Assembly (NCBI GenBank): GCA_036504595.1
Contig: DASXUX010000014.1
Coordinates: 186,001 to 250,000, forward strand
Reading direction: 5' to 3'
DNA: 64,000 bases
From: DASXUX01 sp036504595
Lineage (GTDB): Bacteria; Planctomycetota; SZUA-567; H5-PLA8
The position numbers and the translations under genes were made by a program. Positions 20,350-29,604 of this stretch are shown piece after piece. The notes below the pieces were generated by a model. The model did not search any database. It was not told the origin of the DNA and was given only the letters and a program-made list of their open reading frames with translations. The stretch's first letter is position 1; each line of letters begins with the position of its first letter.

Positions 20350-22956
20350 TTACTTCGGCGCGGCGGGACTCAGTTCAAGCACTTCGTTGGCGGCGGTTTT
20401 GAGTGTGAAGAGCGCGCCGGTTGCGTTCTCGGCCGGTTGGCCGTTGCGGAGAACACGGACGGAATGGCCGGGCCACGGATTCTGGACTGCACACGGCTTG
20501 CCTCGTTCGCTGACGATCTTGACGCCGCTGATCGCGCCGCCTTTGAGTTCCGCGCTGACCAGAAACGCTCCGCAGCCGCGCAGCGTCCCGAAGCGCGCAT
20601 CCTGGTCCTTCGGCCAGCAGGGGAAGAAGCGCAGCACGCCTTCGTGGCTTTGCAGCAGCATCTCATTGACGGCCAGGCTTGGCGAAACATTCTCGATTCC
20701 GCCGCCGCCGAAGTAGAGAATCTTGTTGGGCATGGAATGCTTGTCATACATCTGGCGCATGTGAGTGAGTATTGCTTTGGGATCATAGCCAATGCGTGCG
20801 CAGGCTGTGTACCAAGAGGAGCTTCCGTTGTTGTCGGCCCAACGGCTCATGGCGTCGATCATGTTCCGGCTGATCTCCAGCACTTTTGGAGGACTGTCCA
20901 GTCCGATGGCGCCGGCCGGGTAGATATGCTGGATTCCCAGCGTGTTGTCGTTCCACCACGCGGTGCCCTTCTCCGAATACCGGAAGACCGTCTTGCCGCC
21001 ACGCTCCTGCAGCGGCCAGTCGCTGATTTTGTCGCAGATGTCCTGCCACTTGGCGCGCTTGTCGGCATCCACGCCCAAATCGCTGCTCATCACGAGCACG
21101 TTCTTGAACAGCGTGCGGACCAGGCCCAACGAAAGGATCGCGTTGACGTCTCCGCCGGAGCCTTCGTGGATCGAATCGTTGTAGATAACGTAGCGGCCGT
21201 TCGCGAACTTCAGATAGTCCTCCCAGAATGCCGCGACTTCCCGCAGATACGGATAGCCGCTGGTTTTCAGCCAGTCAGTGTCCTGCGTGTACTGGTAATA
21301 CCAGACGAAGTTGAGCGCGGCGTAGGCGGCGTCGCTGCGCTGGCCCCAGTCAGCGCCGTCGCCTTCAGGGCACATGCCCCACGGACCGATCGAAACGGGC
21401 AGGTGCACGCCTTTCCAGCCGCGTTTTTCGGCGATGCGTTTCCCGCGCGGCAGAAACTGATTCAAGGCATCGTAGAACGGCAACGAGACGTCCGGATGGT
21501 TGGCGGAGTAGACGCTGTAATACGGCGCCTGAAAGTTGTAGTTGAGATGGAAATCGCCGTGCCAGTGCGTGTCGTCGCGCGTGATCCAGTTGCCCCACAG
21601 CCCGGGCGCTACCTTTCCCGAGCGGCTGCAGGAGGCCATGATGTACTGCGACGAGTACCAGTGCTGTTCGATGACTTTGTCGGGAATCTCCACGAACGAC
21701 CGATTCCAGAACGCCTGCCACCACTGCTGGTGCTTCGCCGAGGATGCGTTGACCGTCTCCCGCGTCAGCGCTGCGGCTTGAGCTTTGGCTTCCGCCAGCG
21801 GGTCTTTGGCGTCGAGATCGCTGAGGATAACCGCGACGACAACGGCGGTCTCGCCAGCAGGAATGGTGAGCGATTCGTTCTCCGAGCCCAACGCGCGCAC
21901 GACCACGGCCATCTTGCGGCCGTCGGGCTTACCGGCGTCGGGATCGTATAGGAACGCCATGCCGGCGGTCTCGCCAGCGTCTCCGCCGAGTTTCTTCTTT
22001 GCTTGCCCATCCATGTAGACAGCCATAGAGCGGCCATTGAACACCGCCGCTAGGTGCACCCAGCGGTTCTTCGCCAGGACATCGGCCGTTTGCACGAACA
22101 TCCCGTTCACCGCAAATCGCACGTGCCCTTGTGAAAGCCCCAGGCTGTAGGCTTGGTTCCACTCGCCTTTGCTGACGAAGTAGTCCGCCTCCGTGGCGCT
22201 GTAGTCGTTGGCTTTGATCCATCCCGAGATGGACAGGCTCTTCGTGATCGCCGGAACCGTGAGGGCCCGGCTCGTTTTGCCGTCGAAAGATTGAGCCTCG
22301 CCCGGTTCTGTCTTCGCCAACGCGGCGATTTCAGCATCGGAAAGTGCTTTGTCCTCCACCTTCACGTCAGCCATTTGCCCATTGAAGAACCAGCGCTTCC
22401 CGCCGTGTTGCTCACAGCCGGCCAGCGCGGGACTTTTGCCCTCATTCACTTGCGCGGGCACAGATGCCGCCGCCGCACCTTGGATCAACTTCACCGTGGA
22501 GCGCAGCGGTTCTTTGCCGGCATTGGTCAGTTCGATGAACAGGCGATTGGCATTTGCGTCCACCCAGGCTCGCGCGGCCAGGCTGCCGCCGCCTTTCGAA
22601 AACCGACCGCGCCATTCGGCCTTCTGCATGTCGCACTCAGCCGCGTACGACGCGCCGTCCATCCCGGCAGTGCAAACCTGAACTTGGCCGACGGCCATGG
22701 GCGCCTGGGTCCGAACGCCCCAGAAGTCGTTCTTCCCGATGTGAAACCGCAACTGTTCCGGGGTCCCGGCGATAACGACGCCCACGTCGCCGTTTCCCAG
22801 CAGCGGCCCGTCCACCATGTTCTGCGCCGGCACGCGCCGAGCGGGCTCCGAAAACGGAATCGTATGCTTCGCGATGATCTCGCTGGAGGACTCGGCCGCT
22901 GGCAATCCCAGACACACGAACACCGCCGCACCGCACAAAAAGAGTCTTCTAGACAC
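20350..22956 (-). CDS. Secreted GH95-like glycoside hydrolase with inserted LamG domain
   Basis: An 868-residue protein. The N-terminal part (DGPLLGNGDVGVVIAGTPE) and the helical-barrel part (GLWGNWITRDD, WHGDFHLNYNFQ, SDAAYAALNFVWYYQYTQD, PSLAVNEMLLQSHEGVLRFF) are characteristic of the GH95 alpha-L-fucosidase/galactosidase group. A concanavalin-like LamG domain (about residues 220-320, beginning FDGKTSRALTV) is inserted between the beta-sandwich and the barrel. The GTG at 22956 is chosen because GGGAGAG precedes it and it opens a signal peptide (RRLFLCGAAVFVCLGLP); the open frame continues upstream to 23064 but would overlap the transporter gene. Fucose or galactose release is likely but unproven. 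Confidence 0.8.
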   Translation of the reverse strand: MSRRLFLCGAAVFVCLGLPAAESSSEIIAKHTIPFSEPARRVPAQNMVDGPLLGNGDVGVVIAGTPEQLRFHIGKNDFWGVRTQAPMAVGQVQVCTAGMDGASYAAECDMQKAEWRGRFSKGGGSLAARAWVDANANRLFIELTNAGKEPLRSTVKLIQGAAAASVPAQVNEGKSPALAGCEQHGGKRWFFNGQMADVKVEDKALSDAEIAALAKTEPGEAQSFDGKTSRALTVPAITKSLSISGWIKANDYSATEADYFVSKGEWNQAYSLGLSQGHVRFAVNGMFVQTADVLAKNRWVHLAAVFNGRSMAVYMDGQAKKKLGGDAGETAGMAFLYDPDAGKPDGRKMAVVVRALGSENESLTIPAGETAVVVAVILSDLDAKDPLAEAKAQAAALTRETVNASSAKHQQWWQAFWNRSFVEIPDKVIEQHWYSSQYIMASCSRSGKVAPGLWGNWITRDDTHWHGDFHLNYNFQAPYYSVYSANHPDVSLPFYDALNQFLPRGKRIAEKRGWKGVHLPVSIGPWGMCPEGDGADWGQRSDAAYAALNFVWYYQYTQDTDWLKTSGYPYLREVAAFWEDYLKFANGRYVIYNDSIHEGSGGDVNAILSLGLVRTLFKNVLVMSSDLGVDADKRAKWQDICDKISDWPLQERGGKTVFRYSEKGTAWWNDNTLGIQHIYPAGAIGLDSPPKVLEISRNMIDAMSRWADNNGSSSWYTACARIGYDPKAILTHMRQMYDKHSMPNKILYFGGGGIENVSPSLAVNEMLLQSHEGVLRFFPCWPKDQDARFGTLRGCGAFLVSAELKGGAISGVKIVSERGKPCAVQNPWPGHSVRVLRNGQPAENATGALFTLKTAANEVLELSPAAPK

Positions 22957-23020
22957 TGCGCTCTCCCGGATCAACACGTCATCCGCGCGACTTGCGCAAG
23001 GCCGCGACCACTCGCGAAAA

Positions 23021-24388
23021 TCAGTGATCCGCCACCGCCTGTAGTTCCGGCACGGCGGCATCACCGACGGGGATGGCCTCCGGCTTGCCCATCAGGCGGC
23101 GGTGGATGAAGAACATGGCCACGCCGACGGTCATCATGACGATGCCCATGGCAAAGCCGATGCGGTAATTGCTTCCGTGCGAACTGATAGCCCACGTAGA
23201 GGCTGCGACGATCATGCCGCGATAGAAATTGCGCAGGCAGGAATTCGTCGAGGTGATCGAGCCGATTTCGCGCGGATCGGTGGTTTTGTAGACCATGACG
23301 TCCGCGGCGGCGTACATCGGGAATACGATCGCATGTGCCAGCGAGAGGATGAGCAGCCCATTCTTATCGTGGACGCTCATTGCATACGCACAGCAGGCGA
23401 CGGACAAAGCCCAGTAGACGCAGACTACGCGCAGGCTGCCGAAGCGGTCAATGATCCAGCCCAGCGGCATGGCCAGAATCACATTCACCAGTCCGGCCCA
23501 TCGCAAGGCGTCAAATAAGTCGGCGCGATTGATCTTCAGGCTGTCGGCCGCCCAAAGCCACATCCACTGTTCAGCCATCGTGGCGTAGCTGAGAACCATT
23601 CCGACGCCAAGGAACAGAACGAAAACGCGCTTGTCTCGAGCGGCGACTTTGAAGGTGGACCAGGGCTTGAAACTCTCCGTTCGCGGATTGTAGACTGGCG
23701 GCTCCTTAATCAGCAACGCAACAATCGTGGTCACGGTCATGATCGCGCCGCACACCGTATAAGGCAACCATTCGGCATACTTAGCCACCGTATCCGTGTA
23801 ACTCATCGCGAAGAAAGTGACCAGTCCGTCGGCGATCGCGAACACCGCCTGCCCGCGCCCCAGCATATCGCGTGGTACGCAGTCAATGTTCAGGAGCGGG
23901 AAGGTCGACTGTTTCAAATCCATGAAAAGCAGATAGATCGCTTGCACCAATATAATGGCCCAGATCAGATTCGGTCTGGCGATGAACGGAAAGATCACGA
24001 GGCTGCCAATGATGAACGGCGCACTGATAAAAATGTACGGCTTCCGCCGACCCAAGCGCGAGATGGTGTGATCGCTGTACCACGAAAAGACCATCACCAG
24101 GAAGCTGACGGCAACGCTGTTAGCCGAAGAGATTGTCCCCTGGACATCCTCCTTGAGCCCGAGTTCCAACATCTTCAGCGTAATGAGTGCGGTACAGACC
24201 TTGGCGGCGACGTTCCAACCCATGTTGCTGATGCCGATGATCGTCAGATTCCAGACCGTCAGCCGGCGGTTCTTGTAGTAATCCGCCATCTCCTGCGGAT
24301 TGGTCTGCAGGGGTATGCCTTTGGCAAGAGAGAAGAGCGGAACTTTTTGCGGAGCTTGGCTGGGGATCAGTGCGGGACCTTCGTCCAT
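23021..24388 (-). CDS. MFS sugar transporter
   Basis: A 455-residue inner-membrane protein with about twelve hydrophobic segments and the MFS loop motif SDHTISRLGRRKPYI between segments 2 and 3. The N-terminal 40 residues are cytoplasmic and polar. The ATG follows GGAGAGGG. Position directly upstream of the GH95-like gene on the same strand suggests uptake of sugars set free by the secreted hydrolases. Specificity cannot be read from sequence. Confidence 0.82.
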   Translation of the reverse strand: MDEGPALIPSQAPQKVPLFSLAKGIPLQTNPQEMADYYKNRRLTVWNLTIIGISNMGWNVAAKVCTALITLKMLELGLKEDVQGTISSANSVAVSFLVMVFSWYSDHTISRLGRRKPYIFISAPFIIGSLVIFPFIARPNLIWAIILVQAIYLLFMDLKQSTFPLLNIDCVPRDMLGRGQAVFAIADGLVTFFAMSYTDTVAKYAEWLPYTVCGAIMTVTTIVALLIKEPPVYNPRTESFKPWSTFKVAARDKRVFVLFLGVGMVLSYATMAEQWMWLWAADSLKINRADLFDALRWAGLVNVILAMPLGWIIDRFGSLRVVCVYWALSVACCAYAMSVHDKNGLLILSLAHAIVFPMYAAADVMVYKTTDPREIGSITSTNSCLRNFYRGMIVAASTWAISSHGSNYRIGFAMGIVMMTVGVAMFFIHRRLMGKPEAIPVGDAAVPELQAVADH

Positions 24389-24479
24389 CGGCGACCCTCT
24401 CCGTTAGCGAACGTGAGAGCATGGCTTACCCGCAAACGCAGCCGTTGCAAGTTTCGGGAATAAAGTTTTGATAAATAAG

Positions 24480-24563
24480 GCATAAAGAGCTCAACACCGA
24501 GACAAAAAGAGCGCAGAGTCCGTTCTGAAACGTTCTCTGCGCCCTCCGCGCTCTCAGCGTTGA
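24480..24563. repeat. Inverted CACAGAG-like repeat after the HEAT lipoprotein gene
   Basis: CTCAACACCGAGAC and GCGCAGAGTCCG on one side mirror CTCTGCGCCCTCC, GCGCTCTCAGCGTTGA on the other. It is a diverged copy of the inverted repeat seen at 31844-31936 and 54827-54945. It may also stop transcription, but no clear U-tract follows. Confidence 0.6.
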
Positions 24564-24571
24564 AAAAGAGA

Positions 24572-26518
24572 CTACTTCAGATTCTTGAGCAGCCCCGAGG
24601 CCTTCTTCTTCGGCTCGCCCTTCAGCTTCTCGGCGGCGAGTTGCAGGCCCTGCTGCCGGGATTCCTTGCTGAAGGTGCCGCCCTTCTGCTCGCACAGGTT
24701 GACGATGCTCATGCACGCCTCTTGAGCCACGTCCGGCTCGGCGGCGTACTTGATCAGCGTGTCCATCACGCTGGCCACGCCGATCGTTCCCAGCACGGAG
24801 ATCGCCAGGCGTTTTTCTTCCGGGCGAGTCACCAGCGGGAGGACTTCGTTGAGCTTCGTCAACTTGTCCGCGTCGCCGACCTTCTTGGCGACCTGCAGAT
24901 ACTGCAGATATCCGCGCAGGCCCAGGATCTTGTGGAGCGGTTTCGCGCCGGTCTTGACCAAATTCTGCAGCGGTTCGGCCACGGCGTCGTCTTCGGGGAA
25001 CTTGTTCGGCCAATTGGAGAGCGTGCGCACCGCTTCGTCTTGAATCGCCTCATCTTTGTCGGCTAGAGCGGCCTTGACCGCGGTAAGCGCATCCGCTCCG
25101 CCGGAGCAAGCCAGGGTGTGCAATCCAATCGTCCGCATCGCCGCGTCGCCGCCTTGCAGCAGCGGGAGCAGGTGCTTCGAACACGCCGCGCCGCCGCGAG
25201 CGCTGATCGACATGACGGCTTTCTCAAACGCCGCCTGTTCCTTCGCGTCCTTGTTGGCCTGCAGAATTTTGACCAGATCCGCCAACTGCTTTTCGCCCGC
25301 CAAGCCGCCCAGCGCTGTAATCGCGACCGCTCGAACACCTGCGTCCGCATCCGCGGCGCTCTGCAGCATCGCCGGCAACGCGGCTTCGATGCGGCGCTGG
25401 CCGGCGACTTCAACCAGCACTTCGCGCGCCTTGCCCGTCGCCTGTCCCAGGCGCGAGGCAATCTCCGCCTCGACTTCCGCGCCGGCCATCTTCGCCAGGA
25501 TCGCGCGGCCGGTCTGCGAAATTTCAGCGTCGGCATCCAGCGCGGCTTCAAGCAGCACCGGCACGCACGAAGCGTTGCCGATTTTTTCGAGTGCGCTCAG
25601 CGCAGTCTGCCGCACTTTGCCCTGGCCGCTCTTGGCCAGCGCGAGCACCGGCGGCAGAGCTTTTGGGTCGCCGCGATCGGTCAGCACGAGGATGAGCAGG
25701 ATTTGCTGCTGCGGAGCCGCTTTTTCCAGTTCGGTGACGATGGCCTGGGTGGCTTCCGGGCCCGGCAGTTCGCGCGCTGTGCGCAGACCAATGCCATAGA
25801 TCTGTTTGTCGGGAGACTTCAGCGCTTCAATCAGGAGCGGGATGCCGGCGTTCTTGCGCGCGAGAATCGAGCCGCGCTTGGCTTCGAGCATGCGCTGCTT
25901 GGCCAGGTCCGCCGTGGCGCCGATCGCATCGTAAATCTTCACCGCATCATCGGCCTTGCCTTCCTTGAACATCTTTTCCGCGCAGTAGCCGCAGCCCATC
26001 GCCGCCGCGTCGCGAACTTGAGCCGGGCCGGTGGCCAACGCCGGCACGAGAGCCTTTGCCGCCGCGTCGCCGCCGATGCGACCCAGAGCTTCCGCGGCTG
26101 CGCAGGCGACATCGACATCGGCATCCTTCATCTTGCCAATCAGCAGATCCACGGCTTTGGCGTCGCGGCGCACGGAAAGGGAGTTGATCACGCCGACGAG
26201 AATGCGTCCCTGCACCTTGCCCGCCGCATCGCGCAACGCTTCATCGCACGCCGGATCGGGAATCGCTTCCAGGGGAATGCGCGCCCAGGACGTGAGGTCC
26301 TTGTCGGGGAGCAGAGCCGCCAGCGCCGGCACGCAAGCCTTGGTGCCGCAAAGCACCAGTTTCTTGCAGGCCATCGCCTTTTCGGCAATCGGGCCGCTTT
26401 TCACGGCTTCGATCAGCTTCGATTCGTCTTCGGCAGCGCGAAGAGCGCACCCGGACAAGAGCACCGCCGCAATGAGCAGCGTGCCGGCATATTTGGAGAG
26501 AGACCGAGTCGTATGCAC
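24572..26518 (-). CDS. HEAT-repeat lipoprotein
   Basis: A 648-residue protein. The start is a GTG at 26518 after AGGAG; an ATG at 26566 would add translated repeat sequence. The N-terminus is a lipoprotein signal with lipobox LLSGC. The rest is a run of HEAT/PBS-lyase-like helical repeats from about residue 30 to the end, with units such as VDVACAAAEALGRIGGDAAA and AGVRAVAITALGGLAG. HEAT repeats form protein-binding solenoids; there is no catalytic domain. It lies between the transporter and a Gfo/Idh/MocA gene on the same strand and may be a structural partner of the outer envelope. Confidence 0.82.
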   Translation of the reverse strand: MHTTRSLSKYAGTLLIAAVLLSGCALRAAEDESKLIEAVKSGPIAEKAMACKKLVLCGTKACVPALAALLPDKDLTSWARIPLEAIPDPACDEALRDAAGKVQGRILVGVINSLSVRRDAKAVDLLIGKMKDADVDVACAAAEALGRIGGDAAAKALVPALATGPAQVRDAAAMGCGYCAEKMFKEGKADDAVKIYDAIGATADLAKQRMLEAKRGSILARKNAGIPLLIEALKSPDKQIYGIGLRTARELPGPEATQAIVTELEKAAPQQQILLILVLTDRGDPKALPPVLALAKSGQGKVRQTALSALEKIGNASCVPVLLEAALDADAEISQTGRAILAKMAGAEVEAEIASRLGQATGKAREVLVEVAGQRRIEAALPAMLQSAADADAGVRAVAITALGGLAGEKQLADLVKILQANKDAKEQAAFEKAVMSISARGGAACSKHLLPLLQGGDAAMRTIGLHTLACSGGADALTAVKAALADKDEAIQDEAVRTLSNWPNKFPEDDAVAEPLQNLVKTGAKPLHKILGLRGYLQYLQVAKKVGDADKLTKLNEVLPLVTRPEEKRLAISVLGTIGVASVMDTLIKYAAEPDVAQEACMSIVNLCEQKGGTFSKESRQQGLQLAAEKLKGEPKKKASGLLKNLK

Positions 26519-26597
26519 TTTTGTTCTCCTTCGCTGTTCAATTCGCAATCTGCAATCCGAAATCAAACTGCTGCTACCTTAGGCATGGGGTGTTGAT

Positions 26598-26712
26598 GCT
26601 CTCCCCCTCACCCCTAACCCCTCTCCCTCGCGGGGGAGAGAGGAACCGGATGCCGCTCCCTTACGGTCGCGGTTCTGATCTGCATTGCTGGGCAAGCCAG
26701 CAGTGCCACACT
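26598..26712. repeat. Composite of CCCCTCACCCC repeat, CTTACGGTCGCGG motif and GCTGG palindrome
   Basis: CCCCTCACCCCTAACCCC and its hairpin partner GGGGGAGAG lie at 26603-26642. CCGCTCCCTTACGGTCGCGG then TTCTGAT at 26652-26678 is found again at 60647-60673. A palindrome TGCTGGGCAAGCCAGCAGTG is at 26689-26708. Three different repeat types sit side by side here between two genes. Confidence 0.75.
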
Positions 26713-26713
26713 T

Positions 26714-27982
26714 TTACAGTCTCCAAGGTTCCCGGAATGCTTCCGAACGCAGGCGGTTCGCTTCGTCGTCATTCACGAAGAACGTCGTCTTCGGATCGTA
26801 GACGATCTTGCGTTTCAGCATGATGGCGATGCCCGCACAGTGACAGGCGATGTGCGAGTGGCAGGCTACGAAATGGTTGCCGCGCGGCAGGCCGCGGGTC
26901 TTGACGCAGTTCAGGAAGTCGCGGATGTGGTTATTGGCCGGATAGCCGCCAACCTTCACCCAGCGCCCCGCGAGCAGCGACGGATCGCTGCAGACGATGT
27001 CGCCGTTATCGCCGGCTTCCACCCAACCGGTTTCGCCTTCGAATCGCACCGGGCATGAACCGAGACCCAGCCAGCCGTTCTCGCGCATCAGCAGCTTCAC
27101 GCCGTTCGGGTAAATCGCCGACGCCTGACCGTTCTCAGCCGGGAAGTACTCGATCGGTTCGCACAAGTCGGCATCGTTGGCCCACTGGCACAGATCGATG
27201 CAGTGCGAGCCCCATTCCAGTACGCCGCCGCCGACCAGGCCGCCGCCTTTTTCGAAGCCGAACGCGCTGTTCATCTGCCCCTGCTTGTACGGCCGCCACG
27301 CCGCCGGACCGAGCCACAGATCCCAATCCATCTGTTCCTTCGGCGGCTCCGGAGTGCCGTCCCACCAGCCGCTCGGGCCCGTCCCCATTCCGCCGGGGTG
27401 AGCGACCACGGTCTTCAGCTTTCCCAGTTTGCCTTTTCGCGCGAGTTCGACGGCGTACTGGAAGTGCGACAAGCCGCGGCGCTGCATGCCGCCCTGGAAC
27501 ACGCGGCCGGTGCGCTGGAAGGTGTCGGCCAATTCCAGGCTTTGAACGATGTTCTTGGTACAGGGCTTCTCGCTGTAAACGTCCTTGCCGGCCTTCGCGG
27601 CATTCACGGACATCGTGCAGTGCCAGTTCGGGCCGGTGGCGATGAGACAGGCATCGATGTCCTTGCGCGCGAGCAGTTCGTGGTAGTCGCGGATCATCGC
27701 GCAGTCGGTGTTGCCGTATTTCTTGTCGGCCATCTGCTTCACCTGCTGCCGGCGCGATTCGCGCACGTCGCAGATCGCGATAAAGCGTACGTCGGCTTCA
27801 TTGAGGAAGCAGCCGAGGTCGTAGCCGCCGCGATTGCCGATGCCGATGCCGCCGATCGTAATCTGGTCGCTGGGCGCCACCGCGCCGTCGGCGCCGAGCA
27901 CCTTCGCGGGCACGAAGTAGGGCGCAGCCGCCGCAGCCACGATGCCCTTTAAGAATCCCCGGCGGTTCAAATGCTTGGACAT
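26714..27982 (-). CDS. Tat-exported Gfo/Idh/MocA family oxidoreductase
   Basis: A 422-residue protein. The N-terminus carries a Tat signal, NRRGFLKGIVAAAAAPYF. The dinucleotide-binding fold follows with TIGGIGIGNRG, and the conserved EKPCTKN contains the EKP motif of the family. The C-terminal half includes GGGVLEWGSHCIDLCQWAN, typical of the secreted planctomycete/verrucomicrobial subgroup. It probably oxidises a sugar or inositol-like polyol with bound NAD(P). The ATG at 27982 follows AGGAG; an ATG at 28015 is less likely. Its neighbours are secreted glycoside hydrolases, so it may act on their products outside the cytoplasmic membrane. Confidence 0.88.
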   Translation of the reverse strand: MSKHLNRRGFLKGIVAAAAAPYFVPAKVLGADGAVAPSDQITIGGIGIGNRGGYDLGCFLNEADVRFIAICDVRESRRQQVKQMADKKYGNTDCAMIRDYHELLARKDIDACLIATGPNWHCTMSVNAAKAGKDVYSEKPCTKNIVQSLELADTFQRTGRVFQGGMQRRGLSHFQYAVELARKGKLGKLKTVVAHPGGMGTGPSGWWDGTPEPPKEQMDWDLWLGPAAWRPYKQGQMNSAFGFEKGGGLVGGGVLEWGSHCIDLCQWANDADLCEPIEYFPAENGQASAIYPNGVKLLMRENGWLGLGSCPVRFEGETGWVEAGDNGDIVCSDPSLLAGRWVKVGGYPANNHIRDFLNCVKTRGLPRGNHFVACHSHIACHCAGIAIMLKRKIVYDPKTTFFVNDDEANRLRSEAFREPWRL

Positions 27983-28128
27983 GAGTTGCTCCTTTGTCCT
28001 GCGAGGCCACATCACCCAACAAGCTTTGTGCGAATACTTGTACAGACTAAACCGGGAACGGCAAGCTTAGCCGCTCTTTACCTTGTAGGAACTTCGCCAT
28101 TTCTGGTAGCCCATGCGCACGACAGATT

Positions 28129-28220
28129 GGGTTCAGGGTTCGGGGTTCAGGGTTCGGGGTTCGGGGTTCAGGGTTCAGGGTTCAGGGTTCGGGGTTCGGG
28201 GTTCGGGGTTCGGGGTTCAG
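28129..28220. repeat. GGGTTCA/GGGTTCG heptamer array
   Basis: About 13 perfect-length 7-nt units that alternate between GGGTTCA and GGGTTCG without any shift in period. Shorter arrays of the same unit are at 41056-41093, 44703-44735 (with an inverse copy at 44758-44780) and 60503-60540. The region 27983-28385 holds no supported gene. Confidence 0.92.
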
Positions 28221-28385
28221 CGCTGCCAAGGGCGGCACGTGCGTGTTCATGGGTTGTTGCTTTCAAGAGCAAAGAGCATAGAGCGGCCTAAAAGGTCGCA
28301 GTAGAAATAGACACTTTCTCTTGAGCGCTGTAGCATGGGTGCGGTCGGCACATCTCGCCAGCGAGCGGAGCGCCAGGAATTCCTT

Positions 28386-29153
28386 ATGGACGTGGCTGAA
28401 GCGATCCAACGCACTCGCGAGGCGTTTCCGTTCCCCAACTACATGACGCCGGAAAAGGACGCGTATGCAAACATTGCGCGCACAGTGTTGCGTTTTGTGA
28501 AACCGGGCGGCGCCATCCTGGACTTTGGCTGCGGGACGTGTGACAAAACAGCCGTCCTGCAGCGCCTGGGCTTCCAGTGTTCTGCATGCGACGATTTGCA
28601 GGACTATTGGCACCAGCTCCCGGGAAACCGCGAGAAGATTCTGGCCTTCGCGCAGCAGCAGGGAATCGACTTCAAACTTTCGCGCGGTGCGCTTCCGTTT
28701 GAGAAAAATCGCTTTGATCTCATCTTGCTCAACGACGTTCTCGAGCACCTTCACGATTCGCCGCGCGACCTGCTTAACGATCTGCTCGAACTGGCCAAGC
28801 CCGAAGGCCTCTTGCTCGTCACCGTTCCCAACGCCGTCAACATCCGCAAGCGATTGAATGTCTTGTTTGGGAAAACAAATCTGCCGGACTTCCCGCAATA
28901 TTACTGGTACCCGGGTGCGTGGAGAGGACATGTTCGCGAGTACGTTCGCGGCGATTTGCGGCTGCTGGCCGAGTTCTTGAATCTCGAGATCCTGGAACTC
29001 CGCAGTTGTGATCACATGCTGCAGAAACTGCCACGCTATGGCCGCGCTCCCTATCTTCTGCTGACCCGCATTTTTCAGGGCTGGAAGGACTCGTGGCTGT
29101 TGGTCGCGCGCAAGAAGCCAGATTGGAAGCCGGCGAAGCTTCCAGCTTCTTGA
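28386..29153 (+). CDS. SAM-dependent methyltransferase
   Basis: A 255-residue cytoplasmic class I methyltransferase. ILDFGCGTCDKT near residue 43 is the SAM-binding motif I; FDLILLNDVLEHLHDSPRDL is the post-II segment with the VLEHL signature of the Methyltransf_11/23 families. The ATG at 28386 follows AGGAA; one at 28335 is also open. The substrate is unknown; such enzymes near sugar genes often act on lipids, quinones or glycans. It is convergent with the rhamnose mutarotase gene, 7 bp away. Confidence 0.85.
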   Translation: MDVAEAIQRTREAFPFPNYMTPEKDAYANIARTVLRFVKPGGAILDFGCGTCDKTAVLQRLGFQCSACDDLQDYWHQLPGNREKILAFAQQQGIDFKLSRGALPFEKNRFDLILLNDVLEHLHDSPRDLLNDLLELAKPEGLLLVTVPNAVNIRKRLNVLFGKTNLPDFPQYYWYPGAWRGHVREYVRGDLRLLAEFLNLEILELRSCDHMLQKLPRYGRAPYLLLTRIFQGWKDSWLLVARKKPDWKPAKLPAS

Positions 29154-29160
29154 CCACGTC

Positions 29161-29481
29161 TCAGCAGTGGAACAGCTCTTCCATATTCGCCCACCATTCG
29201 CCCTTCGCGCGCGTGCGCAGCGGCTGCTGGCAGGGCTTGCAGACGGCCCACCATTTTTGCGTGAGCGGGTCGGCAGCCATCTTGGCCATGTCGCCGGCGA
29301 AGTCCTTGCCTGTGTATTCGAAGTAGCTGAAAAGGTGGCCGTCCTTGTGATAGATCGAGTAGTTCCGGATGTGGCACTTCTTGATCATCCTCAGCACATC
29401 CGGCCAGACCGCGGCGTGCAGGCGTTTGTACTCCGCGTATTTCTTGGGTTTTAGTTTGATGAGCATGCCGAAACGCTGCAT
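29161..29481 (-). CDS. rhaM: L-rhamnose mutarotase
   Basis: A 106-residue protein of normal family length. Marks are the N-terminal FGMLIKLKPKKYAEYKRLHA, VWPDVL, IRNYSIYHKDGHLFSYFEY and the C-terminal KWWAVCKPCQQPL. It interconverts the alpha and beta forms of L-rhamnose in the cytoplasm before isomerisation. The ATG at 29481 is chosen by family length; the open frame runs back to 29625. No rhamnose isomerase, kinase or aldolase is nearby, so it is separated from the rest of its pathway. Confidence 0.93.
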   Translation of the reverse strand: MQRFGMLIKLKPKKYAEYKRLHAAVWPDVLRMIKKCHIRNYSIYHKDGHLFSYFEYTGKDFAGDMAKMAADPLTQKWWAVCKPCQQPLRTRAKGEWWANMEELFHC

Positions 29482-29604
29482 GGATTCATACCCCTCACGA
29501 TGACGCGCCTGATTTTCGCCTCCGCCTTGCCCATGCATTTCCAGCGTGTGTTGATGCAGGGCCGTAGGATAATCACTCAGCGGAAACTTCGAAACTCGAA
29601 AAAC

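Noticed and set aside
28129..28220. GGGTTC array as a CRISPR array
   Set aside because: Units are contiguous 7-mers without spacers, and no cas genes are near.
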